This document shows, piece after piece, positions 51,404 to 59,846 of a stretch of DNA of 64,000 bases; positions within the stretch are counted from its first letter, which is position 1; the number at the start of each line of letters is the position of its first letter. This DNA is from Nitrincola iocasae (GTDB lineage Bacteria > Pseudomonadota > Gammaproteobacteria > Pseudomonadales > Balneatricaceae). The notes beneath the pieces are model-generated. The model had not been told where the DNA came from. It saw only the letters and a program-made list of their open reading frames with translations, and did no database searches. The position numbers and the translations under genes were made by a program. Location: positions 3,038,001-3,102,000 of the forward strand of contig NZ_CP044222.1 of NCBI RefSeq assembly GCF_008727795.1, given 5' to 3'.

Positions 51404-51525
51404 ATTAGGGCTAATGGGCCGGATCTGTCTGACACGCCTTAAACCCATCCATGGAGGCTCCAGTGCCAGATTGAAGTTGGACTGGCACAGGGTTTCGGCG
51501 GGATGGTGGTATCGCTTTGGTGGGA
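51404..51525 (+). repeat. hairpin repeat at right end of the VgrG island
   Basis: Positions 51404-51465 match 42790-42852, including GGATCTGTCTGAC and AAACCCATCCATGG. The inner hairpin keeps its base-paired form with different sequence (GTGCCAG / CTGGCAC), followed by the common ACAGGGT. A tail (GGGATGGTGGTATCGCTTTGG) resembles 42961-42982 near the left copy. A further hairpin with an 11-bp bulged stem (GCCGAAAAATGC / GCATTTTCGGC) lies at 51541-51567. The rest of 51176-51709 shows no gene. Confidence 0.65.
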
Positions 51526-51709
51526 CCGTCAGCCGCCAGGGCCGAAAAATGCTCCTGCATTTTCGGCATTCCCCCTGTAACATCCAGCACAAACCACCCC
51601 CAATTGAGATACAAATAAAAATATCACTCTAGCAATAACAGCGGTTACGCTTGCGTCCCTAATCACTGAACAGTTATTCTTTACCCCCCCTTACTATTAG
51701 CCAAGCCCT

Positions 51710-52426
51710 ATGACTAACAGCGCCGACACTTGCCCTTCTATCACTTTTGATCAGGTCAGCTTAACTCGTAACAACAAGTGTGTTCTCAAGGATCTGTCTC
51801 TTGAACTGCGGGAGTCACGCATTGGCCTGATCGGCCATAATGGTTCTGGTAAAAGCTCCCTGGTGCGCCTGATTAACGGGCTATTGCAACCAGATTCGGG
51901 TCGTATTGATGTGCATGGCCATAATCCATCCTGTGGTCCGGAGAATATGTCGGCACAGGTTGGCTTTATTTTTCAGAATCCAGACCATCAAATCATTTTT
52001 CCTACCGTTGAAGAAGAACTGTGTTTCGGCTTGATTAATCAAGGGGTCAGTAAGAAACAAGCCGTCCAGCAAGTCGCCGATTTTCTTGCTACTCAGCAGC
52101 GCAGTGACTGGGCTGATCAGGCCGTACACAGTCTCTCAGATGGGCAGAAACAACTGGTGTGTATTTTTGCTGTACTGCTGATGAATCCCAGTGTATTGAT
52201 ACTGGATGAGCCTTTTTCAGCACTGGATCTGCCTACGCGCTATCAGATAATGGATCTATTATCACAGCTTCCACAACAGCTACTGATGATCAGCCATGAG
52301 CTGGATACACTGGAATCGTTTGAGCGGATAATCTGGCTTGAGCAGGGGCAGGTATTTCTAGATGGTCCGCCGGATCAGGTGTTACCTGCGTATCAGGCAG
52401 CGGCCAGAAGAGCCCGTGGCCTATGA
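51710..52426 (+). CDS. bioM: ECF transporter ATPase BioM
   Basis: The 238-residue ABC ATPase has the Walker A 'GLIGHNGSGKSSLV', Q-loop 'VGFIFQNPDHQIIFPTVEEE', the signature 'HSLSDGQKQLV' and Walker B 'VLILDEPFSALD'. The sequence 'QNPDHQIIFPTVEEELCFGL' is characteristic of energy-coupling-factor ATPases of the CbiO/EcfA type. With EcfT (next gene) and BioY it forms a group I biotin transporter. Its stop overlaps the bioN start (ATGA). No BirA box is apparent upstream. Confidence 0.92.
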   Translation: MTNSADTCPSITFDQVSLTRNNKCVLKDLSLELRESRIGLIGHNGSGKSSLVRLINGLLQPDSGRIDVHGHNPSCGPENMSAQVGFIFQNPDHQIIFPTVEEELCFGLINQGVSKKQAVQQVADFLATQQRSDWADQAVHSLSDGQKQLVCIFAVLLMNPSVLILDEPFSALDLPTRYQIMDLLSQLPQQLLMISHELDTLESFERIIWLEQGQVFLDGPPDQVLPAYQAAARRARGL

Positions 52427-53046
52427 TCAGCCTCTATCTGGCCCAGAAGAGCTGGCTCCATCGCCTCCCCGCTGGAGTAAAGTTACTCTCTTTAGCCGTC
52501 ATCAGTCTGCTGCTCTATCCAGTAGAACAACCTGCCATTTTGCTGGGCCTGCTGGCAGTCACTTTGCTCGCCTATGTGTCACTAGGCTCAGCGGCCCTCC
52601 ATCAGCTCCTGGCCCTGAAAGTATTGCTACCGCTATTTTCTCTGATCTTTCTGCTGCAGTGGTGGAGCATTGGACTGGCAGCGGCCGCCGTGCTGGTGAT
52701 GCGGATGCTGACACTGATACTGCTGGCAAACCTGATTACCCTGACCACCCGCATGGATGACATGATGGACGCGGTGATGCCGCTGTTTTCACCGCTGCGC
52801 CTGTTGGGTATCGACACCCGCCGTATTGCGTTTGCCGTCACCTTACTGATACGTTTTATTCCGGTATTGATGGCGGTCGTCAGCCATTTGCTGGATGCAT
52901 GGAAAGCGCGCGGCGGCGGCCGCAAACTCTGGCGCCTGGCGATACCACTGACTATTCAATCCATTCGTTTGTCTGATAATGTGGCTGAAGCTCTGGCAGC
53001 CCGTGGCGGTATCAGCCCGACTGACCCAACCAACAGACGCCGCTGA
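52423..53046 (+). CDS. bioN: ECF transporter transmembrane component BioN
   Basis: A 207-residue CbiQ/EcfT-family membrane protein with about five helices and the two Ala-Arg-Gly coupling motifs, 'AWKARGGGRKLW' and 'ALAARGG', which contact the ATPase. It joins BioM to the substrate-binding BioY. It overlaps bioM by four bases and bioY follows after 100 bases. Confidence 0.9.
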   Translation: MISLYLAQKSWLHRLPAGVKLLSLAVISLLLYPVEQPAILLGLLAVTLLAYVSLGSAALHQLLALKVLLPLFSLIFLLQWWSIGLAAAAVLVMRMLTLILLANLITLTTRMDDMMDAVMPLFSPLRLLGIDTRRIAFAVTLLIRFIPVLMAVVSHLLDAWKARGGGRKLWRLAIPLTIQSIRLSDNVAEALAARGGISPTDPTNRRR

Positions 53047-53146
53047 AATACCTCTCCATAGAACTCAGAAATGTCTGTGCATGTTACAATACCTCCCTTA
53101 CATTAATTCAGCCGGTCCTGTACCAGCTAAAACTAGAACGAAACGC

Positions 53147-53695
53147 ATGAAACAAGATAAGTCCCTGGTTCAGATAGCACTCTATGCCGCCCTGATTGCC
53201 GCCTTAGGATTGATTCCACCGGTCCCCTTTATTACCGGCATTCCGATTACTGCACAAACACTGGGTGTGATGCTAGCTGGCGTGATGCTGGGTCCTTGGC
53301 GGGGTGCGCTAGCTATGGCGCTGTTTATCTTTGTCGTGGCATTAGGCGCACCCTTGCTGGCTGGCGGGCGTGGTGGACTGGGCGTTTTTGTCGGTCCAAC
53401 CGCGGGTTTCGCCATTGGCTTTCCTTTCGCAGCATTTGCTACTGGCTATATGGCGCTCTGGCTCAAACGCTTGCCAGTGTTTTCCGCGGCGCTGTTAGCG
53501 TCTGTCTTTGGCGGCATAGTGGTTCTCTACTTATTCGGTATTACCGGTTTCAAGCTAATTTCCGGTCGCGACTGGCTGGATGCTTTGCTGGTGATGGCGG
53601 TTTTTATCCCCGGCGACCTGGTTAAAGCCGTTATTGCTGCAGGTGTCGCTCAAGCCGTTGTTAAAGGCCTTCCCGGTGCCATGCTGACTCGATAA
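53147..53695 (+). CDS. bioY: biotin transporter substrate-binding subunit BioY
   Basis: The 182-residue protein has six helices and the BioY pattern: 'VPFITGIPITAQTLGVMLAG', 'GAPLLAGGRGGLGVFVGPTA' and 'FIPGDLVKAVIAAGVAQAV'. It binds biotin in the membrane and with BioMN gives high-affinity uptake. The start at 53147 puts the first helix at the normal distance. A frame open further upstream overlaps bioN and has no ribosome site either, so the start is somewhat uncertain. Confidence 0.92.
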   Translation: MKQDKSLVQIALYAALIAALGLIPPVPFITGIPITAQTLGVMLAGVMLGPWRGALAMALFIFVVALGAPLLAGGRGGLGVFVGPTAGFAIGFPFAAFATGYMALWLKRLPVFSAALLASVFGGIVVLYLFGITGFKLISGRDWLDALLVMAVFIPGDLVKAVIAAGVAQAVVKGLPGAMLTR

Positions 53696-53712
53696 TTAAT
53701 CCAGGACTAAAC

Positions 53713-54144
53713 ATGACTGAACAAACCTCTGCTTTGTTGATGGATCGCAATGAACTCACGGAGTTTCTTGCTGTAGTCTATCCGCAATTTGCAGGCCAAA
53801 TCACCGAAGTAACCCTTGAGCATACCTGGCTTCGTCAACCCATCGACATCAGCCATTTGCGTCCGGGAGGCACAGTGTCCGGCCCGACCATGATGGCACT
53901 GGCTGATGTAGCGCTCTATGTTGCCATTCTGTCGCGCATAGGCCCAGAAGCCCTGACGGTTACCACGGATTTTACCTGTCATTTTCTAAATAAACCGGTT
54001 GCTAACGCGGCTCTGCTGGCCAAAGCCACCTTACTGAAACTGGGTAAACGCTTGGTAATAGGTGAGGTTGAGCTCTACAGTGAAGGCCAGGATATGCCCG
54101 TTGCACATGTTGTCGGTACTTACTCTGTACCGCCACGCCGGTAA
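53713..54144 (+). CDS. PaaI-type hotdog-fold thioesterase
   Basis: A 143-residue hotdog protein of the PaaI/YbgC-like group. The core is 'LRPGGTVSGPTMMALADVAL' (catalytic Asp within the helix) and 'TDFTCHFLNKPVANAALLAK'. It probably cleaves an acyl-CoA thioester. It follows bioY by 18 bases and precedes the PilZ gene by 17, so it may share their transcript; no functional link to biotin uptake is evident. Confidence 0.82.
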   Translation: MTEQTSALLMDRNELTEFLAVVYPQFAGQITEVTLEHTWLRQPIDISHLRPGGTVSGPTMMALADVALYVAILSRIGPEALTVTTDFTCHFLNKPVANAALLAKATLLKLGKRLVIGEVELYSEGQDMPVAHVVGTYSVPPRR

Positions 54145-54160
54145 TAGATGAGTTATATCG

Positions 54161-55987
54161 ATGTCAGATAAACAGGTACCTGAAGGTGAATTAATTTATT
54201 CTGCCAGAGAGATCCAGCAGATGCTGTGTCGGCTGAGCGAGCGTGCCTCACCGATTACTATCTACCCGGATAACTCCTCATGCGTACTAACTACCTATAT
54301 CGCTGGACTGGACGTACAGCAGGGATTGATATGGCTTGACGCTCCACTGCCCCAGAGACGCCATCATCTAATACAGGCACGCAAACTGACGCTGACATCA
54401 CAGTATAACGGTTGCTTACTGACCCTGCCGGGTATTTTCATGCTCCCAACCACTGATAAAAACGGTGAGTTGGTTTTTACTGCGGCCATTCCGGATAGCA
54501 TTTATTACCTGCAACGTCGACGCTCTTATCGTGCGCCGGTTCGCCCCTTGCTGGATATTTTTGCCAGTCTGCCTTTTGCCGATAAAGTTACCGTGACGGG
54601 ACGACTTAAGGATCTATCGGTGGATGGCTGTCGCATCAAACTGACCGGTAATCTGCTGGACGATTTTCGCGACCTTTCAGAAGTCTTACCCTTGTCACTT
54701 ACCTTTCCGGACAGCAGCTGCTTTAGTGTTGATCTCAGCATTGTACGCGCTGACTACGCATCATCAGGTGACTACACTCAGTTGGGCTGCTGCTTCACTT
54801 CCCTGACAGCTGGCCAGAAACAGCAACTGTCTCGGCTGGTAACGGATCTGCAACGAGATCATATCAACCATGTTCGCAACGAGGGGAGCACGGCCGGAAC
54901 ACCAGCGCTGTTTGTGCCGGCTGAACATAAGGTCGTAGCAGGTGACAGAATAGGCTCCGCTACTGAAGTTTATTCTGAACAACAAACACAGTCCGATCTG
55001 ACCAATGCGACTTCTTCGAACAAAAAACCTGTTATTCCTGCTACCGCAGAAACGGCTCCGATTGATATACGCCGGGCTCATCAATCCGGAATCACTGCAA
55101 TCAAAAGTCTGATCACCCGTTTGCGCAGTGGCCAAGCGCTGCCAATTGAACAAGCGCAAGAGGCTTCACAACAGCTATTGCAGGCACTACGTCAAGATCC
55201 TCAGGGGCTCGCTATCCTCTGTTGTCCACGGGACTCGCAAACCTTTCTGTTTCAGCATTCGATCAGTTTTGCCATCAGCCTGGCAGGTACTCTTTCAACT
55301 CAATATGGTGATCAGATTAAAGATGAGATGCTGGACGGCTTAATTCTGGGTGGTCTATGCCATGAATTATCACGGGCACTGCTACCTGATGGTATCCAGA
55401 GCTCCCAGCTGGAACTTGACAAAGAAACCCGCGTGGCCCTTTCGGCTACACACATGCAATTGGTCAGTCTGTTGGATGCCTTACCTGACTTAGCCCGTGA
55501 AACCCTCTACATCGTGCGTGACTGCCACGAACGGTTGGATGGCAGCGGTTTACCCAACGGCCATACTGATCAAGCATTGAATCGTGTCAGCAAACTGGCC
55601 GCCGCCGTTTATGCGCATGAAAAACTCAGTCAGTGCAGACATAATGGTGACTGGCATTATCATCCACTCAGAGCCTTCAAACAGTTGGCGGACAGATCAG
55701 ATCAATTTCACCAGCCCAGTATGCGACTGTTACTGAAACAACATGGAAAATATCCGCTTGGCTCCACTGTATTATTGAATGATGAAACTCTGGCACTGGT
55801 GTTGCGCCAAGACGATCAACAACACCCATCACACTTGCGCATTGTGTATAACACCCGATTTAATAGCCTGGTTCCACCACGTGATCTGCTGTTGACTGAT
55901 AAGAATGAGCTACAGATTGAGCGCTCTGCTAATCCATTACGGTATGAAATCAGTAGCCAGTTGCTAAAGCTGCCATTAAGAATATAG
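54161..55987 (+). CDS. PilZ protein with degenerate HD-GYP domain
   Basis: A 608-residue cytosolic protein. Residues about 15-110 resemble the YcgR N-terminal domain. Residues about 120-230 are a PilZ domain with the cyclic-di-GMP-binding pair 'RRRSYR' and 'DLSVDGCRI'. A linker (about 235-300) leads to an HD-GYP-like domain (about 305-520). There the metal-binding HD is 'CHEL' in 'LGGLCHELSRALLPDG', and the GYP motif is 'DCHERLDGSGLPNG', with Leu for Tyr. Catalytic phosphodiesterase activity is therefore doubtful; the domain may be a binding or partner module. PilZ joined to such a domain is uncommon. It ends just before a terminator. Confidence 0.82.
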   Translation: MSDKQVPEGELIYSAREIQQMLCRLSERASPITIYPDNSSCVLTTYIAGLDVQQGLIWLDAPLPQRRHHLIQARKLTLTSQYNGCLLTLPGIFMLPTTDKNGELVFTAAIPDSIYYLQRRRSYRAPVRPLLDIFASLPFADKVTVTGRLKDLSVDGCRIKLTGNLLDDFRDLSEVLPLSLTFPDSSCFSVDLSIVRADYASSGDYTQLGCCFTSLTAGQKQQLSRLVTDLQRDHINHVRNEGSTAGTPALFVPAEHKVVAGDRIGSATEVYSEQQTQSDLTNATSSNKKPVIPATAETAPIDIRRAHQSGITAIKSLITRLRSGQALPIEQAQEASQQLLQALRQDPQGLAILCCPRDSQTFLFQHSISFAISLAGTLSTQYGDQIKDEMLDGLILGGLCHELSRALLPDGIQSSQLELDKETRVALSATHMQLVSLLDALPDLARETLYIVRDCHERLDGSGLPNGHTDQALNRVSKLAAAVYAHEKLSQCRHNGDWHYHPLRAFKQLADRSDQFHQPSMRLLLKQHGKYPLGSTVLLNDETLALVLRQDDQQHPSHLRIVYNTRFNSLVPPRDLLLTDKNELQIERSANPLRYEISSQLLKLPLRI

Positions 55988-56007
55988 AAAGGCCCTGGCG
56001 GGCCTTT
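55988..56007. terminator. terminator between PilZ and amtB genes
   Basis: AAAGGCCC-TGGC-GGGCCTTT is a perfect 8-bp stem starting right after the PilZ-gene stop codon, with TTTAAT on one side and AAA on the other. It may act on both converging transcripts. Confidence 0.75.
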
Positions 56008-56036
56008 AATGGAGGGCTTGTTTCAGAACCTAGCTA

Positions 56037-57371
56037 CTAACTAATAGCTGGATTCGAAACAGGTTTGCTTCGTGTGGCACGCTGATCAGAGTCACCACCC
56101 GAGTGCATTTCTGATGCCTGAGAAGCCGGGCCGAATTCCGGATAAGCGAGCATACCGCACTCATGAATATCCATGCCCTCAAGCTCTTCCTCTTCGCTGA
56201 CACGCAGCGGCATCACTTTATTCAGAATCACCAAAACCACCATGCTGGCAGCAAACATCCAGGCAACAATGACCAGCGTACCTATCAATTGCCCCATGAA
56301 GGTGGCATCCGGGTTGCTCAGCAGCACGGCAAAAACGCCCCAGATACCGGCAGTACCGTGTACTGAAATGGCACCGACGGGATCATCCAGTTTGAGTTTA
56401 TCCAGTCCCAGTACCGAGACCACCACGACGATTCCCCCCACAGCACCAATCAGAACCGCAAGACCAGCACTCGGCATCAATGGCTCAGCGGTGATGGAGA
56501 CCAGGCCAGCCAAAGCACCATTAATGGTCATAGTGATATCGGTTTTACCAAACAGGAACCTGGCAAATAGTGCAGCTACGACGGCACCCGCAGCCGCAGC
56601 GGCGTTAGTATTCACAAAAATCATCGCAACCGCATTGGCTTCTTCAACATTGGCAATTTTAAGTTCTGAGCCGCCATTAAAACCGAACCAACCCATCCAC
56701 AGAATGAACATACCCAGAGTCGCCATTGGCAGGTTAGCACCCGGGATCGCCCGCACCTCACCTTTTAGTCCATACTTGCCTTTACGGGCACCAACCAGCA
56801 ACACCGCAGCAAGTGCAGCAGATGCTCCGGCGGCATGCACCACAATGGAACCGGCGAAATCCTGGAAGCCTAGTTCATCCAGAAAGCCACCACCCCATTT
56901 CCAGTAACCGGAAACCGGATAGATTACACTCACCATGAAAATCGAAAATACCAGGAATGGCCACAAGCGCATACGCTCTGCGACAGCACCCGAAACGATC
57001 GACATGGTCGCCGCCGCAAACACCGCCTGGAAAATAAAGTCGGCCATACTCGAGTAGTAAGGCGCACCATCGCCACCCAGGGTGACGTCCTCGACTGTAT
57101 TATCGGTACCCAACAGGAAATCAATGCCTGGAATAACACTGCTGACCGGGCTACCCGGGTACATGATGTTGTAGCCGACAAAGAGATAGGCTGTACAAGC
57201 TATGCCGTAGAGCAGTACGTTTTTATTCAGTATCTCCACGGTGTTTTTGCTTCGTACAAGACCGGCTTCCAACATGGCAAAACCCGCTGCCATCCACATC
57301 ACCAGTGCCGTGCACATCAGAAAATAAAAGGTATCCAGGGCATAGCCCAGTTCCAGAATCATGCCTTCCAT
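56037..57371 (-). CDS. amtB: ammonium/methylammonium transporter Amt
   Basis: A 444-residue channel with 11 helices. It shows the Amt features 'AAGFAMLEAGLVRSKNTVEI' (helix 1), the first pore His in 'SIVVHAAGASAAL' and the second in 'ISVHGTAGIWGVF', with 'GWFGFNGGSELKI' between. It admits ammonium and methylammonium. No glnK gene is beside it. It follows the N-methylglutamate cluster on the same strand, but a terminator lies between, so it has its own promoter in the AT-rich region 57375-57560. I saw no clear sigma-54 site there. The C-terminal tail is acidic and short. Confidence 0.93.
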   Translation of the reverse strand: MEGMILELGYALDTFYFLMCTALVMWMAAGFAMLEAGLVRSKNTVEILNKNVLLYGIACTAYLFVGYNIMYPGSPVSSVIPGIDFLLGTDNTVEDVTLGGDGAPYYSSMADFIFQAVFAAATMSIVSGAVAERMRLWPFLVFSIFMVSVIYPVSGYWKWGGGFLDELGFQDFAGSIVVHAAGASAALAAVLLVGARKGKYGLKGEVRAIPGANLPMATLGMFILWMGWFGFNGGSELKIANVEEANAVAMIFVNTNAAAAAGAVVAALFARFLFGKTDITMTINGALAGLVSITAEPLMPSAGLAVLIGAVGGIVVVVSVLGLDKLKLDDPVGAISVHGTAGIWGVFAVLLSNPDATFMGQLIGTLVIVAWMFAASMVVLVILNKVMPLRVSEEEELEGMDIHECGMLAYPEFGPASQASEMHSGGDSDQRATRSKPVSNPAIS

Positions 57372-57659
57372 CACAAGGTTCCCCCGCGTGTGAATCTGTG
57401 GTTAAAGTACAACATAGCCACCCCCAAAATTAATTTTAAAGAAATATAATTTCTCTTAGATAAACATATTTTTATATGAAAAATTCATGCCATCTAAATA
57501 TAATAACTATATTTCAATTACTTAATTGAATATTTCGAACAAAAACCAAGGATTTCATGCCCCAGAAAGAAACACTGGGGCAGCGTCGTGTTATATTTTT
57601 GTGCAACCGCACATAAGCCTGTCAGCTGCGCCTAATTCCGCCTACTAGGAGATATACCC

Positions 57660-57716
57660 TGTAGGAGCTCACTGTGAGCGATGCCCTTCTCTTCGCCCGG
57701 AGACCGGGCTCCTACA
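57660..57716. repeat. REP-like palindromic element
   Basis: TGTAGGAGC (57660-57668) and GCTCCTACA (57708-57716) form a 9-bp outer stem, the shape of REP elements common in Gammaproteobacteria. Inner dyads are CTCACTGTGAG and CCCGGAGACCGGG. The element lies between the methylamine cluster and amtB. No RAYT transposase gene is in the window. The rest of 57375-57815 holds a terminator and AT-rich sequence but no gene. Confidence 0.7.
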
Positions 57717-57752
57717 ATCGGAGGTTAGCCTCGTGTGTACTACGCCAAAGAA

Positions 57753-57776
57753 AAAACCGGCCCAATCGCCGGTTTT
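57753..57776 (-). terminator. terminator of the methylamine operon
   Basis: AAAACCGGC-N6-GCCGGTTTT is a perfect 9-bp stem; on the minus strand it is followed by TTCTTTGG. It lies 40 bases after the mgsC stop and ends that transcript. Confidence 0.85.
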
Positions 57777-57815
57777 GACAGAGAGTATCTACAGCTCTAC
57801 TGCTGGCTAACTGCT

Positions 57816-59141
57816 TTAGTATCCCTGGCCGGGTATCCACTGGGTACCGGCTAAAGGCACCCGTGCCATCGCTGCCGCTTCAACGGTCAGCGCGACCAGA
57901 TCTTCCGGTTCCAGATTGCGCAGGTCATTCTTGCCACAGGCGCGTGCCAGGGTTTGTGCTTCCAGTGTCAGCACCCGCAAGTAGTTCGCCAGACGTCGCC
58001 CACCCTCTTCCGGGTCCAGCCGTCCCATCAGATCCGGGTCCTGGGTGGATATACCCGCTGGGTCCTTACCTTCATGGTAATCATCGTAATAGCCGGCAGC
58101 TGAGCCGATTTTCTCGTACTCAGACTGCCACTTGGGATGATTACAACCCAGTGCCACCAGCGCTGCCGTGCCGATAGCCACGGCATCGGCACCTAAGGCC
58201 ATGCACTTGGCGACATCGGCGCCATTGCGGATCCCGCCAGAGACAATCAGCTGCACCTTGCGATGCATACCCATCTCCTGCAAAGCCTGTATCGCTTGTG
58301 GAATGGCCGCCATGGTGGGTATGCCGACATGTTCGATGAACACATCCTGGGTGGCTGCCGTACCGCCTTGCATCCCGTCCAGTACAATCACATCGGCACC
58401 GGCTTTAACCGCCAGCTTGACGTCATAATAGGTACGCGTCGCACCGATTTTGATATAGATAGGCACCTGCCAATCGGTGATTTCACGCAGTTCCTGAATT
58501 TTGATTGCCAGATCATCCGGGCCGGTCCAGTCAGGGTGACGACAGGCCGAACGCTGATCCACGCCTTTGGGCAGGGTGCGCATCATCGCCACACGGTCGG
58601 TGATTTTCTGTCCCAGCAGCATACCGCCACCACCGGGTTTGGCGCCCTGCCCCAGCACCACCTCGATGGCATCAGCTTTGCGCAGATCATCCGGGTTCAT
58701 GCCGTAACGCGATGGCAGGTACTGATACACCAGCTTACTCGACTGACCACGCTCTTCCGGGGTCATGCCGCCATCACCGGTAGTGGTAGAGGTACCGACG
58801 GCGGATGCACCACGACCCAACGCCTCTTTGGCATTGGCCGACAAGGCACCAAAGCTCATACCGGCAATGGTGACGGGGGTTTCGATTACGATAGGTTTTT
58901 TAGCAAAGCGGTCACCCAGTACCACCTGGGTATTGCACTTTTCCCGGTAACCTTCGAGCGGATAACGCGACATGCTGGCCCCTAAAAACAGCAGGTCATC
59001 AAAATGTGGCACACGGCGCTTGGCACCAAAGCCACGAATATCATAGATGCCGGTATCAGCAGCACGCTGAATTTCAGCGATGGTATGACGATCAAAGGTG
59101 GCTGATTCACGCAGACCCGGTTTTACGTTTATGTCACTCAT
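57816..59141 (-). CDS. mgsC: N-methylglutamate synthase FMN subunit
   Basis: A 441-residue protein homologous to the FMN-binding domain of glutamate synthase. It has 'AGMSFGALSANAKEALGRGA', 'NTGDGG'-type 'TTTGDGGMTPEERG', 'GQGAKPGGGGMLLGQK' and 'IVLDGMQGGTAATQDVFIEH'. In the methylamine pathway it joins MgsA and MgsB to make N-methylglutamate from methylamine and glutamate or its methylamide. The start at 59141 has GAGGAT upstream; a longer frame from 59240 would overlap mgsB by almost 90 bases. The segment after 'GTAALVALGCNHP' lacks the full Cys cluster of GltB. Confidence 0.92.
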   Translation of the reverse strand: MSDINVKPGLRESATFDRHTIAEIQRAADTGIYDIRGFGAKRRVPHFDDLLFLGASMSRYPLEGYREKCNTQVVLGDRFAKKPIVIETPVTIAGMSFGALSANAKEALGRGASAVGTSTTTGDGGMTPEERGQSSKLVYQYLPSRYGMNPDDLRKADAIEVVLGQGAKPGGGGMLLGQKITDRVAMMRTLPKGVDQRSACRHPDWTGPDDLAIKIQELREITDWQVPIYIKIGATRTYYDVKLAVKAGADVIVLDGMQGGTAATQDVFIEHVGIPTMAAIPQAIQALQEMGMHRKVQLIVSGGIRNGADVAKCMALGADAVAIGTAALVALGCNHPKWQSEYEKIGSAAGYYDDYHEGKDPAGISTQDPDLMGRLDPEEGGRRLANYLRVLTLEAQTLARACGKNDLRNLEPEDLVALTVEAAAMARVPLAGTQWIPGQGY

Positions 59142-59151
59142 GATGCTATCC

Positions 59152-59835
59152 TCAGTAGGCGGCCGCATTATCGACTTTGAAGTTATAGAGTTCACGGGCG
59201 GAGCCGTAGCGCTTAAAGCTGGCAGGGTCTTCATCGACACCGGCGCGGTTTAGCAGCGCACCCAACTCCTGCAGATGTTCATCGCGCATCTCTTTTTCGA
59301 TGCAATCCGCACCCAGCGACTTAACCTGTCCTTTGACATAGATATGCACTTCGTAGAGCGAATCACCCAGCGCATCACCGGCATCACCACAAACCACCAG
59401 GTTACCGGCCTGGCCCATAAAGCAGCTCATATGGCCCACATTGCCCTTGACCACGATATCAATGCCTTTCATGGAGATACCACAGCGTGCCGCGGCATTG
59501 CCTTCGATCACCAGCAGCCCGCCATGTCCGGTAGCACCGGCTGACTGGGAGGCATCGCCCTTGACCCTGACGCTGCCGGACATCATGTTCTCAGCCACCC
59601 CCTGACCGACATTACCATGTACTACTACATGGGCTTTTTTGTTCATACCGGCACAGTAATACCCGGCATGACCGACGATATCGATGGACAGATTCTGGTC
59701 CAGGCCACAGGCGAGATTGTGCTTGCCTGCCGGGTGGGTCACCTGCCATTCACGCTCGGTGCATTCCAGCGCCTGGTCGTGCAGTGCCTGATTAAGATCG
59801 CGCACACTACTCTGGTCTAAATCGATTGTTTTCAT
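59152..59835 (-). CDS. mgsB: N-methylglutamate synthase GXGXG subunit
   Basis: A 227-residue protein made of the right-handed beta-helix that forms the C-terminal domain of glutamate synthase. It carries repeated GXGXG turns such as 'GNVGQGVAENMMSGSVRVKG' and 'GATGHGGLLVIEGNAA', then 'KGIDIVVKGNVGHMSCFMGQ'. It pairs with MgsC. The ATG at 59835 is preceded by GAGGAGCAAGAGT; a GTG at 59850 would overlap the mgsA stop. It precedes mgsC by ten bases. Confidence 0.92.
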   Translation of the reverse strand: MKTIDLDQSSVRDLNQALHDQALECTEREWQVTHPAGKHNLACGLDQNLSIDIVGHAGYYCAGMNKKAHVVVHGNVGQGVAENMMSGSVRVKGDASQSAGATGHGGLLVIEGNAAARCGISMKGIDIVVKGNVGHMSCFMGQAGNLVVCGDAGDALGDSLYEVHIYVKGQVKSLGADCIEKEMRDEHLQELGALLNRAGVDEDPASFKRYGSARELYNFKVDNAAAY

Positions 59836-59846
59836 ACTCTTGCTCC

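Noticed and set aside
51347..51632. Small open frames over the right-hand repeat
   Set aside because: They run through paired stems in several frames, lack ribosome sites, and the homologous left copy is not open in the same frames.
56173..56907. 244-codon open frame opposite amtB, very rich in Ala, Thr and Pro
   Set aside because: Composition is that of a reverse-strand shadow of a membrane protein gene; amtB is intact.
57375..57450. Sigma-54 promoter before amtB (TGGCTATGTTGTAC on the minus strand)
   Set aside because: The GG and GC elements are too close and the -12 box lacks its GC.
58263..58985. 240-codon open frame opposite mgsC
   Set aside because: His/Gln-rich antisense shadow of an intact FMN-domain gene.
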